The notes beneath the pieces were generated by a model. The model searched no databases and was not told the DNA's origin. It worked only from the letters and a program-made list of their open reading frames with translations. Below are positions 9,175-17,539 of a stretch of 64,000 bases of DNA, piece after piece (position 1 is the stretch's first letter; each line of letters opens with the position of its first letter). The translations under genes and the position numbers were made by a program. Source of the stretch: VXLM01 sp965242665 (lineage in GTDB: Bacteria > Chloroflexota > Dehalococcoidia > Lucifugimonadales > VXLM01); NCBI GenBank assembly GCA_965242665.1, contig OZ251484.1, forward strand, positions 3,224,001 through 3,288,000. Reading direction: 5' to 3'.

Positions 9175-9429
9175 TCAGTTCCACCAGTCGGAGTCATCGT
9201 CCGGCGAGAAGCCGAGCTCTCGGATGGCGGCCTCCAAAGTCGGTTGCCAGTCCTCGACCGTCATCGATGTAGGCGCGACGATCTCGATGCTTCCGTCGTC
9301 GTTGGCCGTCACAGAACCGGCGCCAACCTTTTCCAAGGGCACGCTGATGGTCTCTCGGTCGATCCCGAATCGGTCGGTAACATCGTAGATCGCAGCCATG
9401 TCGTCCATGCCAATTATCTCTTCGGACAT
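9175..9429 (-). CDS. Small acidic hypothetical protein
   Basis: An 84-residue acidic protein (starts MSEEIIGMDD, ends DDDSDWWN). The ATG at 9429 follows a run of six G that can serve as ribosome site; an upstream in-frame ATG at 9459 is less likely. It resembles no family I can name. A partial copy lies inside the tandem duplication, which shows the gene already abutted the permease when the duplication arose. It is convergent with the permease. Confidence 0.65.
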   Translation of the reverse strand: MSEEIIGMDDMAAIYDVTDRFGIDRETISVPLEKVGAGSVTANDDGSIEIVAPTSMTVEDWQPTLEAAIRELGFSPDDDSDWWN

Positions 9430-9601
9430 TTTCCCCCCAATGCGCCCGGCGGACTTCACGCTCTAGGATATGCCATGTCTGACGGCAGCGCAAACGCTAT
9501 CGCCGTGAACCCCATTGCGCCACCCCCCGCGCTGGGCTCGATGGTTGCTTGGAGGTTTGGCCCCACAGGGATGGACGACAACATGGGTCGGTTGGCATCT
9601 T

Positions 9602-10201
9602 ATGAGCGGCGAAATTAGAGCATTTCTGGCTATTGGGCTGCCGTGTGCAGTGACTGCATCCCTCGCTCGTCTCATCGACCAGGCGCTTAACGGGAGAGTC
9701 GACTGCATCAGGCCTGTGAAGCCGGAGAACATGCACCTCACGGTCAGATTCTTCGGGAGCGTAAGCGCTCCACAGGTCGAATCGCTCATAGCCGCAGTCT
9801 GCAGGTCCGCGCGGTCGATTCGTCCGTTTACGCTCACGTTGGGCGGCGTCGGGGCCTATCCCAGCGTCAGGAACGCCCGCGTTTTCTGGGTCGGATTGGA
9901 TGACGGTCTTGCGCCCCTGCGGGCCGCCCGGGGGCGAGTCGACGACGCCCTGGCGCAGGCCGCTTTCGAGCGCGACCCCCGCAAGTTCAGTCCGCACGTT
10001 ACCATTGCGCGAGTCCGAGACCGCGCCTCACGCATTGAGCGGCGGAATGTTGCCGAATCGCTCCTCGCCGCGAAATTGGACTCCGCACTCCCCATTCCCG
10101 TCGAGAGAATCAGCCTGATGCGCAGCGTTCTGCTGCCCTCAGGTCCGGAATACTCTGCGCTTGCAGAGGTTCCACTTGAAGGAGCGAAAGACGGCGCATG
10201 A
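9602..10201 (+). CDS. thpR: RNA 2',3'-cyclic phosphodiesterase (2'-5' RNA ligase family)
   Basis: A 199-residue member of the 2H phosphoesterase family. Its two catalytic HxTx motifs are HLTV near residue 44 and HVTI near residue 132, in the usual duplicated fold. It hydrolyses 2',3'-cyclic phosphate ends of RNA. The ATG at 9602 is chosen because the family N-terminus (EIRAFLAIGLP) begins directly after it; the longer frame from 9515 is not conserved-looking. Length is normal for the family. Confidence 0.88.
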   Translation: MSGEIRAFLAIGLPCAVTASLARLIDQALNGRVDCIRPVKPENMHLTVRFFGSVSAPQVESLIAAVCRSARSIRPFTLTLGGVGAYPSVRNARVFWVGLDDGLAPLRAARGRVDDALAQAAFERDPRKFSPHVTIARVRDRASRIERRNVAESLLAAKLDSALPIPVERISLMRSVLLPSGPEYSALAEVPLEGAKDGA

Positions 10202-10316
10202 ATTCCAAAATGTGGGTGTTCCGCAGTTGACGCGCGCGCCACATTGGGCGATCATTGCCGGAAGGCGAACCCACTCGCGCCGATTACTACACAGGACGGT
10301 CGACTGAGATACTGAT

Positions 10317-11102
10317 ATGGCAGCAGCGGCCGCACTTGGGGTATTGCAAGGGATCGTCGAATGGTTGCCGGTAAGTTCCGAGGGCATCGTCGCCGGGGCC
10401 TATGCCTTCATATTCGACGCCTCGTTCGAAGAATCGGTCGGATTCGCCCTGTGGCTCCACGTCGGCACAATACCCTCGGTCCTCGTCGTCTTCCGGCGCG
10501 ACATTCTGACCCTCGTCCAAGATGCCGCCGATTGGCGCCGCACCCCATCACCGTCGCTCTGGTTCCTCTTGATTGCGACGCTCGTCAGCGGCGCGGTTGG
10601 TCTTCCGCTTATCCTGACTCTTAGTAGCGTTTCCTCCATTGGCGGCACGGCCGCGGCCGGCGTGATCGGAGTATTCATGCTAGCTACCGGGTATGTCCAA
10701 CTGGTGCGGCGAGGCCCCGGAGAGCGTGGACGCTGCGACCTTACGTCGATAGACGGTGTACTGGTCGGAGTGGCGCAGGGCTTGTCGGTCATACCGGGTC
10801 TCAGTCGATCTGGACTTACCGTGTCCGTGCTGCTCTCTCGCCGGGTCGACCGTGAACAGGCGTTGTCGATGAGCTTCCTCCTGAGCGTCCCCGCGAGTCT
10901 CGCCGCATCCATCTTCGTCGCCGTCGATTCAGGCGTTGCCATCGGCGCGCAAGCGGTCGTTTCCGCGTCCGCGGCGTTCGTAGTCGGAATGCTGACTATC
11001 AAGGGACTGATGGCAATCGCCGCGCGAATGAACTTCGGTTGGCTCGTCATTGCCGTCGGCGCTGTCATGATAGCCGGATCCCTAATCACCTGGTGGCTCT
11101 GA
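10317..11102 (+). CDS. Undecaprenyl-diphosphatase family membrane phosphatase (UppP/BacA-like)
   Basis: A 261-residue polytopic protein with both UppP signature motifs. QGIVEWLPVSSEG is at residues 11-23 (the Q/E-xxx-E motif and downstream serines), and PGLSRSG is near 160-166 (the PGxSRS catalytic segment). About eight membrane helices follow. It should dephosphorylate undecaprenyl diphosphate, or a related polyprenyl diphosphate, at the membrane to recycle the cell-envelope lipid carrier. The variant QGIVEWLPVSSEG is closer to the divergent branch shared with archaea than to E. coli BacA. Confidence 0.85.
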   Translation: MAAAAALGVLQGIVEWLPVSSEGIVAGAYAFIFDASFEESVGFALWLHVGTIPSVLVVFRRDILTLVQDAADWRRTPSPSLWFLLIATLVSGAVGLPLILTLSSVSSIGGTAAAGVIGVFMLATGYVQLVRRGPGERGRCDLTSIDGVLVGVAQGLSVIPGLSRSGLTVSVLLSRRVDREQALSMSFLLSVPASLAASIFVAVDSGVAIGAQAVVSASAAFVVGMLTIKGLMAIAARMNFGWLVIAVGAVMIAGSLITWWL

Positions 11103-11225
11103 ACCCAGATCGCCGGAGGGTCGCTCGATAGTACCAGTGCAAAAGCCTTCTATGCACTCTCGAACACGGCTATGATACACTTTGCAAGAGTCGCAGACGT
11201 CGACAGACGCCCGGGAAGCAGGCAC

Positions 11226-11798
11226 ATGAACTGGATAGACTACATCATCATCATCATCATCGCTGTCGGAGCGGTGGCCGGACTGCGAATCGGCATACTT
11301 GGAGCAGTGTATTATACCGTCGTCGTCCTAGTAGGCTGGTTTGCGGCAGCCCAGTTAGGTTCGTTGGTTGGAGAGTTCTTGGGTTCGTTCATCGACAACG
11401 ACCGTATCGTCACGGTGACATCGTTCGGGGTCGTCATCAGCGTCGTGGCCTACCTCGGTCGTATCTTGTGGCCGATTCTCAAGACGGTCTTGGGGATTGG
11501 AACGCTGGGCGTCTCGGTCATGGTAGATCGTGTTGGAGGGTTGGTCGTTGGGCTCTTGCTGGGCGTCGTTCTCTCGGGAGCGATCGTCGTCGGCTTGACA
11601 CGGCTTGCATATACCCTCGACGACGCGCCGGTGTCGGCGGGCGAGAGTGTTGCAACGAGCCTTGATGCAGCACTCACCGAATCTACCTTTGCGCCCATGT
11701 TCGCCACTGCAGTGGGCGCGCTGCCGGCAGGCTCGCTCGGATTCGCCCCCGCGGGGTTCCAAACAGCCTTGGATACCCTCAGGGAAAACATCCAATAG
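11226..11798 (+). CDS. CvpA family membrane protein
   Basis: A 190-residue protein with an N-terminal run of isoleucines (MNWIDYIIIIIIA) and four hydrophobic segments in the first 135 residues, followed by a soluble tail. This matches the CvpA/colicin V production family, whose members influence envelope stability and biofilm traits. The ATG at 11226 is preferred to the one at 11172, which lies in a possible promoter. It ends nine bases before the HNH gene, so the two are probably co-transcribed. Confidence 0.7.
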   Translation: MNWIDYIIIIIIAVGAVAGLRIGILGAVYYTVVVLVGWFAAAQLGSLVGEFLGSFIDNDRIVTVTSFGVVISVVAYLGRILWPILKTVLGIGTLGVSVMVDRVGGLVVGLLLGVVLSGAIVVGLTRLAYTLDDAPVSAGESVATSLDAALTESTFAPMFATAVGALPAGSLGFAPAGFQTALDTLRENIQ

Positions 11799-11807
11799 AC
11801 GGCTGCG

Positions 11808-12326
11808 ATGACCATGATCCTCAATACGCCCGTACTGGTGTTGAACCAGAACTACCAGCCGCTGAACATTTGCAACGTGCGACGTGCGATGGTTCTCGTG
11901 GGGGTAGGCAAGGCTGAGCTGCTCGCCAACGGACTCGGAGACATTCGCACCGTCAGGGAGGCCTACGCGATCCCGTCCGTCATTCGACTGTACTACATGG
12001 TCAAGAAGCCTGTTTCCGAACGCAAGCTTTCCCGCCGTGCGATCTTCCACCGAGACGGGTTCACGTGTCAGTACTGCGGAGCGAGAGGGAAGAATCTAAC
12101 CATCGACCATATCATCCCTCGTTCCCGAAATGGTCGACACGCCTGGGACAACGTGGTTACCGCATGTATTCCGTGCAACCATCGGAAAGCGGGGCGCACG
12201 CCCCGGGAGGCGAACATGCAGTTGGCAAGAGAGCCGAGAGCGCCCCGCCCAGATCCTTATGCGCTCTTCCATCACCGAAACATCATGGAAGAATGGCAGC
12301 CATTCATGCCCTGGGCTCGAGGGTAG
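11808..12326 (+). CDS. HNH endonuclease family protein
   Basis: A 172-residue protein with an N-terminal domain (VLVLNQNYQPLNICNVRRA) and a C-terminal HNH nuclease. Zinc-binding CxxC is at residues 87-90, the catalytic DH...N core is DHIIPRSRNG...WDNVV, and a second CxxC lies near residue 123. This is the chromosomally conserved HNH family common in Actinobacteria and Chloroflexota. Its physiological role is not established, and it sits in a housekeeping context rather than with a methyltransferase. It is unrelated to the HNH domain at the window edges. Confidence 0.85.
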   Translation: MTMILNTPVLVLNQNYQPLNICNVRRAMVLVGVGKAELLANGLGDIRTVREAYAIPSVIRLYYMVKKPVSERKLSRRAIFHRDGFTCQYCGARGKNLTIDHIIPRSRNGRHAWDNVVTACIPCNHRKAGRTPREANMQLAREPRAPRPDPYALFHHRNIMEEWQPFMPWARG

Positions 12327-12530
12327 ACGGAAAGCAGGAATGCTTGTGTCAGGCCGGTGACCTCATTCATCCCGCATTCCTTGGTTAGGACCTGAGCCCG
12401 CCTCGCAGTCTTGCGCCGGGCTGTCATTCCGAAGCGGCCCAGGTCCATCCCCCTGAACGACTTTCCGAAGCTGCGCGCATCAAATGTCCGGCCCGCCCAA
12501 GGCTGTGAATGTCGTCCAGTGGCGTCGAGT

Positions 12531-13181
12531 CTAGTTGTACATGCTCCGCACCACCCCGACGACCTTGCCTCGGACCTGCACGTTCGTTGCCGGCACGACG
12601 ATCGGCTCGACTGCGTTATTGGCCGGCTGAAGGGTGACGGTGCCGTTTTGCATGAAGAAGTGCTTGAGAGTCACTTCTTCTCCGTCGATCTCCGCCGCGA
12701 CCATCTCGCCGTTGTGCGCGGCGGCTGCCGGCTCCATGACGACGAGGTCGCCGTCCGCTACCAGAGCGTCAATCATGGAATCGCCCTTGACTCGAACCGC
12801 GAACACGTCCGGGTTCCCCTGTGTGAGGAAGGTGGGCAAGTCGACGGTCTCGTCTGCGTCGCTTCTCTCGCCTGCGCCCGGAATGTGCAGAGGCTCGCCC
12901 GCGGCGATGCTCCCAACCACGGGGACGGGGTAGACGTTCTCCGGCCTTGCGTCGCGGCCGGACGAGTCCTTCAGAATCTCGATGCCTCGGGAGACCTCGG
13001 AGTGCCGCCGAATGTACCCCTCGCGCTGGAGAATCCGCAGATTGTAGTCGACGACCGATGTCGAACTGACGCTACACCCTTGCTGGATATCGCGGACGGT
13101 CGGGGGGTACTGGTGGTCGCTCAAGAACTCCTGAATGAACTCGAGGATCCCTTCTTGCCTTTGGGACAAGTTCTTCTTCAT
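12531..13181 (-). CDS. lexA: LexA SOS-response repressor
   Basis: A 216-residue repressor. An N-terminal winged helix (residues 1-65) is followed by a C-terminal S24 latent protease. The self-cleavage bond is Ala94-Gly95 in VGSIAAGEP, the nucleophile is Ser135 in KGDSM and the general base is Lys173 in VTLKHFF. RecA filaments trigger cleavage and lift repression of DNA-damage genes. The ATG at 13181 is chosen, with gagagg 11 bases upstream; a GTG at 13193 is also in frame. The gene lies 88 bp downstream of rpsT on the same strand, and that gap holds two palindromes that could be autoregulatory. Confidence 0.93.
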   Translation of the reverse strand: MKKNLSQRQEGILEFIQEFLSDHQYPPTVRDIQQGCSVSSTSVVDYNLRILQREGYIRRHSEVSRGIEILKDSSGRDARPENVYPVPVVGSIAAGEPLHIPGAGERSDADETVDLPTFLTQGNPDVFAVRVKGDSMIDALVADGDLVVMEPAAAAHNGEMVAAEIDGEEVTLKHFFMQNGTVTLQPANNAVEPIVVPATNVQVRGKVVGVVRSMYN

Positions 13182-13207
13182 CGGTAGTATCACCTCTCTT
13201 CAAGTTT

Positions 13208-13241
13208 GTACGGATCGTGTACTAACGTTCCGAACAAACGT
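13208..13241. promoter_or_regulatory. Two palindromic candidates for a LexA operator
   Basis: GTACggatcgtGTAC (13208-13222) and ACGTTccgaacaAACGT (13225-13241) lie 27-60 bp upstream of the lexA start. The second contains GTTCGGAAC on the minus strand, recalling the GAAC/GTTC half-sites of Gram-positive LexA boxes. Neither is an exact match to a known box. Confidence 0.3.
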
Positions 13242-13269
13242 AGCACACGGATCGAGGCATGTCAACACC

Positions 13270-13545
13270 CTATTGTGATGCGGTGGATATCTCGGCCTTG
13301 GCGGCGTTGAGATGGCTCATGAGCCGTGACTTGCGACGGGATGCATTGCGCTTGTGCACTGCCCCCTTCTGAGCCGCTTTGTCGAGGGCCACTATCGCCC
13401 TCTTCGTCGCGGCCTCGGCTGCGTCCATGTCCCCAGAGTCGATTGACAAGCGGGCCTTGCGGACGAATGTCTTTGCTTTGGATCGGATGGGTTGCTTCCT
13501 CTGGCGTCTGCGCATCGCTGCTCGATGTGATTTTGCTGCTGGCAC
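13270..13545 (-). CDS. rpsT: 30S ribosomal protein S20
   Basis: A 91-residue, strongly basic helical protein with the S20 pattern (KSHRAAMRRRQRKQPIRSKAKTF-type N-terminus, KGAVHKRNASRRKSRL near the C-terminus). It binds the 5' domain of 16S rRNA during early 30S assembly. The start codon is GTG at 13545, with ggagaa about 11 bases upstream; a poor start fits the known low translation efficiency of S20 messages. A palindrome sits in the leader at 13578-13596. Confidence 0.95.
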   Translation of the reverse strand: MPAAKSHRAAMRRRQRKQPIRSKAKTFVRKARLSIDSGDMDAAEAATKRAIVALDKAAQKGAVHKRNASRRKSRLMSHLNAAKAEISTASQ

Positions 13546-13577
13546 GTGCCTATATTCTCCCTTGACTGTTTTCTCCA

Positions 13578-13596
13578 GCGGGGACTAGATCCCCGC
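13578..13596. promoter_or_regulatory. Palindrome in the rpsT leader
   Basis: GCGGGGA and TCCCCGC form a 7-bp stem around ctaga, 33-51 bp upstream of the GTG start. It could be a leader hairpin for autoregulation or a terminator for upstream transcription. Nothing else is recognisable in the 297 bp up to the next gene at 13843. Confidence 0.4.
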
Positions 13597-13842
13597 GCCT
13601 GTATAGGATACCACATTCCCGCCCAGTGTGAAAACGCTTGTACGTCTGGGTTCTGTTCGATCTATTGGCGCGATGCCTAGGCGACGGCACCTCCACGCGG
13701 TACGCCCAATCTCCGATGCGGTCTGGACGCAACCCATGCCAATAAATCGAAGGGAGCGTACGTGTGGATATCCTTGGCGCGGGCTGACGGTGCAGGGCGG
13801 CGCATCTGGCCAACATTATCGATTGCAGACTTTGCCGCGCGG

Positions 13843-15273
13843 TCAGAATGCTTCCCGCAGCGCGGATCTGGCCGCGTGATAGCCGCACATGCCGTGAACC
13901 CCTCCGCCGGGCGGAGTAGACGAAGAACATAGATACAACCCCCTGACCGGCGTCGAGTACGGATTCCAGCGAAGGACAGGCCGTGCGAAGACCTGTCCGG
14001 CGTCTTGCGCCCCGCCGTTGATGTCGCCCCCGACGTAGTTCGCGTTGTACTGTTGCAGCGCGGCTGGACTCGTGACCCGCTTTGCCAAGATTCGGTCGCG
14101 AAAATCAGGCGCGAAGCGTTCGATCTGCTTCTCGATGCGTTCAGCCATGTCGAACGTCGAACCGCTCGGAACGTGAGTATAGGCCCAAACCGTGTGCTTG
14201 CCGGCCGGCGCCCGTGAATCGTCGAACAGGCTCGGCTGTGCGAGTAGTACGAACGGCTTTTCCGGGTGCTTGCCTGCCCATATCATTGATTCCGCTTCTG
14301 CGACCTCGGCCATCGTCCCTCCAATGTGCACCGTGCCAGCCAGTCCGACGCTCGACGACTGCCATGGCACAGGCCCGTCAAGCGCGTAGTCCACCTTGAA
14401 GACGCCAACTCCATAGCGGTACGCCTCAAGTTGCCTCCAATAACGCCCCTGCAGCCTGCGCCCCGTGATCTCGATTAGTTGGGACGGCGTGACGTCGCAC
14501 AGCACGACCTGGCTTTGGGGCAGGTCGTCGATAGACTCGACTGTCCAATTGGTTGCAATCTCCCCGCCGATCGATTCGAGATACGATGCCAGAGATCCCG
14601 AGATAGACTGTGCGCCGCCGCGCGCGAATGGCCATCCCACGGTGTGCCCCGCCATACAGAGCAAGAGTCCGACCGCGGCCGTGAACCGCCGGTGAAGCGG
14701 CAGCATGGAATGCGCTCCCGCTCCTGCGAACAGCGCCCGCGCGCCTTCTCCCTCGAATTCCCTTTGGGCTATCGAACGGACCGAGCGCATCGCCTTCAGT
14801 CCAAAACGCATTACCGCGATGGGATGCGCCGGCCGGTCTCGAAATGGCGAAAGCAGGTATTCTACCGAATGGCCCCAGTCCGATACCAACGGCTCCATGA
14901 GTTTTCTGTACGCCTCGCCGTCGACGCCCAGCCCGTTTGCAGTCTCCGACACAGACCGATAGAGCATGACTGAATGTCCACCGTCGAGCGGATGGGCTAG
15001 GGGAGCCGGGGGATGCACCCATTCGAGCCCGTGTTTCTGAAGTGGGAGCGAGTTGAAGAACGGCGAGCCCGCGCCAAGAGGGTAGGCGGTGGAACACACA
15101 TCATGAACGAAATCTGGCAGCGTCAGCTCGGCAGAGCGCGCCCCGCCGCCAATCTTCTCATTCGCTTCGACTACGAGAACGGATTTGCCTGCACTCGCCA
15201 GGACGATGGCAGCCGAAAGTCCGTTGGGGCCTGCCCCTACGACCACCGCATCGTATGACGTCGAAGGCGACAT
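13843..15273 (-). CDS. FAD/NAD(P)-dependent oxidoreductase, phytoene-desaturase (CrtI)-like
   Basis: A 476-residue flavoprotein. The N-terminal dinucleotide-binding motif is VVGAGPNGLSAAIVLA, followed by VVEANEKIGGGARS as in CrtI and related amine oxidases. The C-terminal FAD-contact segment is PGGGVHGMCGYHAARSAL. No other carotenoid genes are nearby, so a carotenoid substrate is unproven; many such proteins act on unknown isoprenoid or retinoid-like compounds. ATG at 15273 and GTG at 15279 are both possible starts. Confidence 0.8.
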   Translation of the reverse strand: MSPSTSYDAVVVGAGPNGLSAAIVLASAGKSVLVVEANEKIGGGARSAELTLPDFVHDVCSTAYPLGAGSPFFNSLPLQKHGLEWVHPPAPLAHPLDGGHSVMLYRSVSETANGLGVDGEAYRKLMEPLVSDWGHSVEYLLSPFRDRPAHPIAVMRFGLKAMRSVRSIAQREFEGEGARALFAGAGAHSMLPLHRRFTAAVGLLLCMAGHTVGWPFARGGAQSISGSLASYLESIGGEIATNWTVESIDDLPQSQVVLCDVTPSQLIEITGRRLQGRYWRQLEAYRYGVGVFKVDYALDGPVPWQSSSVGLAGTVHIGGTMAEVAEAESMIWAGKHPEKPFVLLAQPSLFDDSRAPAGKHTVWAYTHVPSGSTFDMAERIEKQIERFAPDFRDRILAKRVTSPAALQQYNANYVGGDINGGAQDAGQVFARPVLRWNPYSTPVRGLYLCSSSTPPGGGVHGMCGYHAARSALREAF

Positions 15274-15338
15274 ATTCACTGTACAGTATTGCCAACCAGC
15301 GCCGACCTGTAGTTAGGTCGAGACCGCGCCACCAAGGC

Positions 15339-16430
15339 TCACTCCAACCTATACCCCCGAATCGCGTCCGAGTCGAATTCGAGGCCTAGTCCCGGAGCCT
15401 GTGGAAGCGCCAGATGGCCGTCCTCGATTCTCGGCGTCTCTTCATACAGCGGCAGCGACCAAGGCATGTATTCGGTATACAAGCCGTTGGGGATCGCTGC
15501 CATGGCGTGGCATAGGAACTCGGGTGTCAGGTGGCTAACGACCGGAACGTTGAATGCCTCGGCCATGTGTGCAGCCTTCATCCAGCGCGTTAGACCCCCC
15601 ACGCGCATCAAGTCGATCATAACGATGTCGATCGACCTCCTCTCCAGCATGTAGCGGAATGGCTCGATCCCGTAGTGGTATTCGCCCGCCGCGATGGGAG
15701 TATCCAGAGCGTCCGCGACGAGGGCCTGCCCCTCGATGTCATGGTGATCGACCGGGTCCTCGAGCCAATATAAGTCGTATTCCTCCAACTGCTTTCCGAT
15801 AGCCACTGCTTGATTCACCGACCATCCGCGGTTTACGTCCACCATGATGTCGATGTCGTCTCCGACTGCGCCGCGAAGGACGCGGAGCCGCTCGACCTCT
15901 TCCGCAGGGCGGTTTCCTCCGCCCATGCGAAGTTTCATCGCTCGAAAGCCTTGCCCCACGAATGCCAGCCCCGTCTCAGGTATGTCCTCGATCCGGTGCG
16001 GCCTCCACAGGCTCCCGCTGGCGTACACCGGCACGCGGTCGGCATATCCTCCCAGCAGCTTGTAGACGGGCTGCCCCGCAATCTTCCCGCGAATGTCCCA
16101 TAGTGCGGTATCGATGGCGGCTATCGCGTGCACGGCCACCCCCGACGTCGAACCAGCCCCAGCTGCCCAATACAGATCGCCGACGATGCGCTCGACGTCC
16201 ATCGGGTTTCTGCCCACAACCTCATGAGCCAGGGCGTCTACCGCGGATTTCAAAGCGCTCGTCATCGCCCAGGGTACAAGCGTAGCGTACCCGATCCCAT
16301 GAATTCCGTCGCTTGCGACGAGCTGCAGCGTAACGAAGACGGTGCTCGGCGGCCTGTCTGTTCTGTCAGTAGTTGCTCCCGGCTCTCTGGGAACCGCGGC
16401 GACGTCCGTGGAAAAGCGCTCGATCTTCAT
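15339..16430 (-). CDS. Mandelate racemase/muconate lactonizing enzyme family protein
   Basis: A 363-residue enolase-superfamily enzyme with an N-terminal capping domain and a C-terminal (beta/alpha)7beta barrel. Expected residues are visible: the KxK-like base as MKLRMG, metal ligands in VDVN, LEDP and AAGE, and a barrel-end His in SHLTPE. Such enzymes abstract a proton alpha to a carboxylate, giving racemases, cycloisomerases and acid-sugar dehydratases; the substrate is not predictable here. ATG at 16430 is preferred over the TTG at 16442. Confidence 0.85.
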   Translation of the reverse strand: MKIERFSTDVAAVPREPGATTDRTDRPPSTVFVTLQLVASDGIHGIGYATLVPWAMTSALKSAVDALAHEVVGRNPMDVERIVGDLYWAAGAGSTSGVAVHAIAAIDTALWDIRGKIAGQPVYKLLGGYADRVPVYASGSLWRPHRIEDIPETGLAFVGQGFRAMKLRMGGGNRPAEEVERLRVLRGAVGDDIDIMVDVNRGWSVNQAVAIGKQLEEYDLYWLEDPVDHHDIEGQALVADALDTPIAAGEYHYGIEPFRYMLERRSIDIVMIDLMRVGGLTRWMKAAHMAEAFNVPVVSHLTPEFLCHAMAAIPNGLYTEYMPWSLPLYEETPRIEDGHLALPQAPGLGLEFDSDAIRGYRLE

Positions 16431-16470
16431 ATTCAATGGCAACGTTCGATGTGGGATAATTTCCGATGGG

Positions 16471-16560
16471 TCATAGACCGTTCTGCATGGCCAACACCAG
16501 AATGACCGCTGTGATTGGGATGATGATCATCCAGAGAACTCGCCTTGGACTGAACCGCAC
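16471..16560 (-). CDS. 29-residue single-span membrane microprotein (candidate)
   Basis: The minus strand carries GGAGG seven bases ahead of a GTG at 16560, then 29 codons to TGA at 16471-16473. The peptide is MRFSPRRVLW-like at its basic N-terminus, followed by a hydrophobic helix (MIIIPITAVILVLA), as in inner-membrane microproteins. It lies 40 bp upstream of the enolase-superfamily gene on the same strand. Support is the ribosome site and the charge/hydrophobic pattern only. Confidence 0.45.
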   Translation of the reverse strand: MRFSPRRVLWMIIIPITAVILVLAMQNGL

Positions 16561-16622
16561 CTGACTTCCTCCGTGTGGGGATGAATTTCTCCAATCTTAT
16601 CACAAGGAGCGCGGAAGCCAGT

Positions 16623-17432
16623 ATGAAATACAAGATGATCGTCCTCGACATCGACGGCACGATCCGAAGCAACGACCACCCATTGTCCGAGTCCACGCGC
16701 CGCGCCGTCGAGGATGCCCAGAACGCCGGCACGATCGTCACCATTGCCACGGGCAGGATATTCCCCTCGGCTGTCCGGGTGGCTGCCGAATTGAACCTGG
16801 TGTCCCCCGTCGTAACCTACCAAGGCGCGCACATTGCGGATCCAGTATCGAGAAAGGTTTTCTGGCACCGTCCTCTCATCCCTCGGGTGGTTAACGACGC
16901 GCTCGACGCCCTTGAGATCCAAGACCATGAAATACTCGCTCAACACCAAGACTGCATCTACGTCCAGCGCCTGACGAGTAGGGTAGAGGCGTATGCGGAC
17001 CGACACATTGTCCCAGTCAGTGTCGTCGAAGACCTTCGCGTCCTCGCGCAAGATGGAATAACGAGGCTCATCGTCCTCGGGGAAGACGAGGACGTCGCGC
17101 GCGCAGCTCAGACGCTCACCCATTCGTTCGCCTCCGAACTCCTAGTCGAGCGGCCGTTCCCTCACTTCTGCGAGGTGCTGCATCCCGACACCGGCAAGAA
17201 GCGAGCGTTGGAGCGGCTGTGCGGGATGCTTGGCCTACCGGCGGAAGCCGCCGTCGTCTTTGGCAACGGGGACGAAGACGCTCCAATGATCGCCTGGGCT
17301 GGCCTCGGCGTCGCAATGGGCGATGGAAGCAGCGCCGCAATCGCAGCAAGTGATGAGGTCGCGCCTCCGCTCGCAGACGACGGCGTCGCGCACGTCATCC
17401 AACACCTCCTGCGCCGCGGGGCGCTGGGCTAA
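16623..17432 (+). CDS. HAD-superfamily phosphatase, Cof subtype
   Basis: A 269-residue Cof/HAD-IIB phosphatase. Motif I is LDIDGT (residues 8-13), motif II is in the ATGR segment, and motif IV is GNGDEDAPM, where acidic residues hold Mg2+. The large alpha/beta cap between them is typical of sugar-phosphate or nucleotide phosphatases. ATG at 16623 gives the canonical family N-terminus (MKYKMIVLDIDGT). Upstream in-frame starts at 16575/16581 would add a non-conserved leader. Confidence 0.85.
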   Translation: MKYKMIVLDIDGTIRSNDHPLSESTRRAVEDAQNAGTIVTIATGRIFPSAVRVAAELNLVSPVVTYQGAHIADPVSRKVFWHRPLIPRVVNDALDALEIQDHEILAQHQDCIYVQRLTSRVEAYADRHIVPVSVVEDLRVLAQDGITRLIVLGEDEDVARAAQTLTHSFASELLVERPFPHFCEVLHPDTGKKRALERLCGMLGLPAEAAVVFGNGDEDAPMIAWAGLGVAMGDGSSAAIAASDEVAPPLADDGVAHVIQHLLRRGALG

Positions 17433-17498
17433 TCGGAGAAATCCCAAGGCTCATCGTTCTCCGCGTCGGCGAAGTACACCCCGACACGCGATTTCGGG

Positions 17499-17504
17499 TA
17501 TAAT
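17499..17504 (+). promoter_or_regulatory. Candidate -10 element for the LarA-like gene
   Basis: A perfect TATAAT preceded by ggg lies 36 bp before the ATG at 17540. No clear -35 hexamer is present. Confidence 0.4.
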
Positions 17505-17539
17505 CGCCCTAAGAAAACTCACACTCCAATGGATGAGGG

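Larger units (their letters stand above)
6842..9241. repeat. Tandem duplication, two 1200-bp units
   Basis: Units 6842-8041 and 8042-9241 align with an offset of exactly 1200 bp at promoter, start codon, stop codon and 3' flank. Similarity begins at cgagatgtg and ends at cctccaaa (8038/9238). The conserved flanks are nearly identical while the coding middle has diverged. Each unit holds one permease gene plus the 3' end of the minus-strand gene at 9175-9429. Confidence 0.9.
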
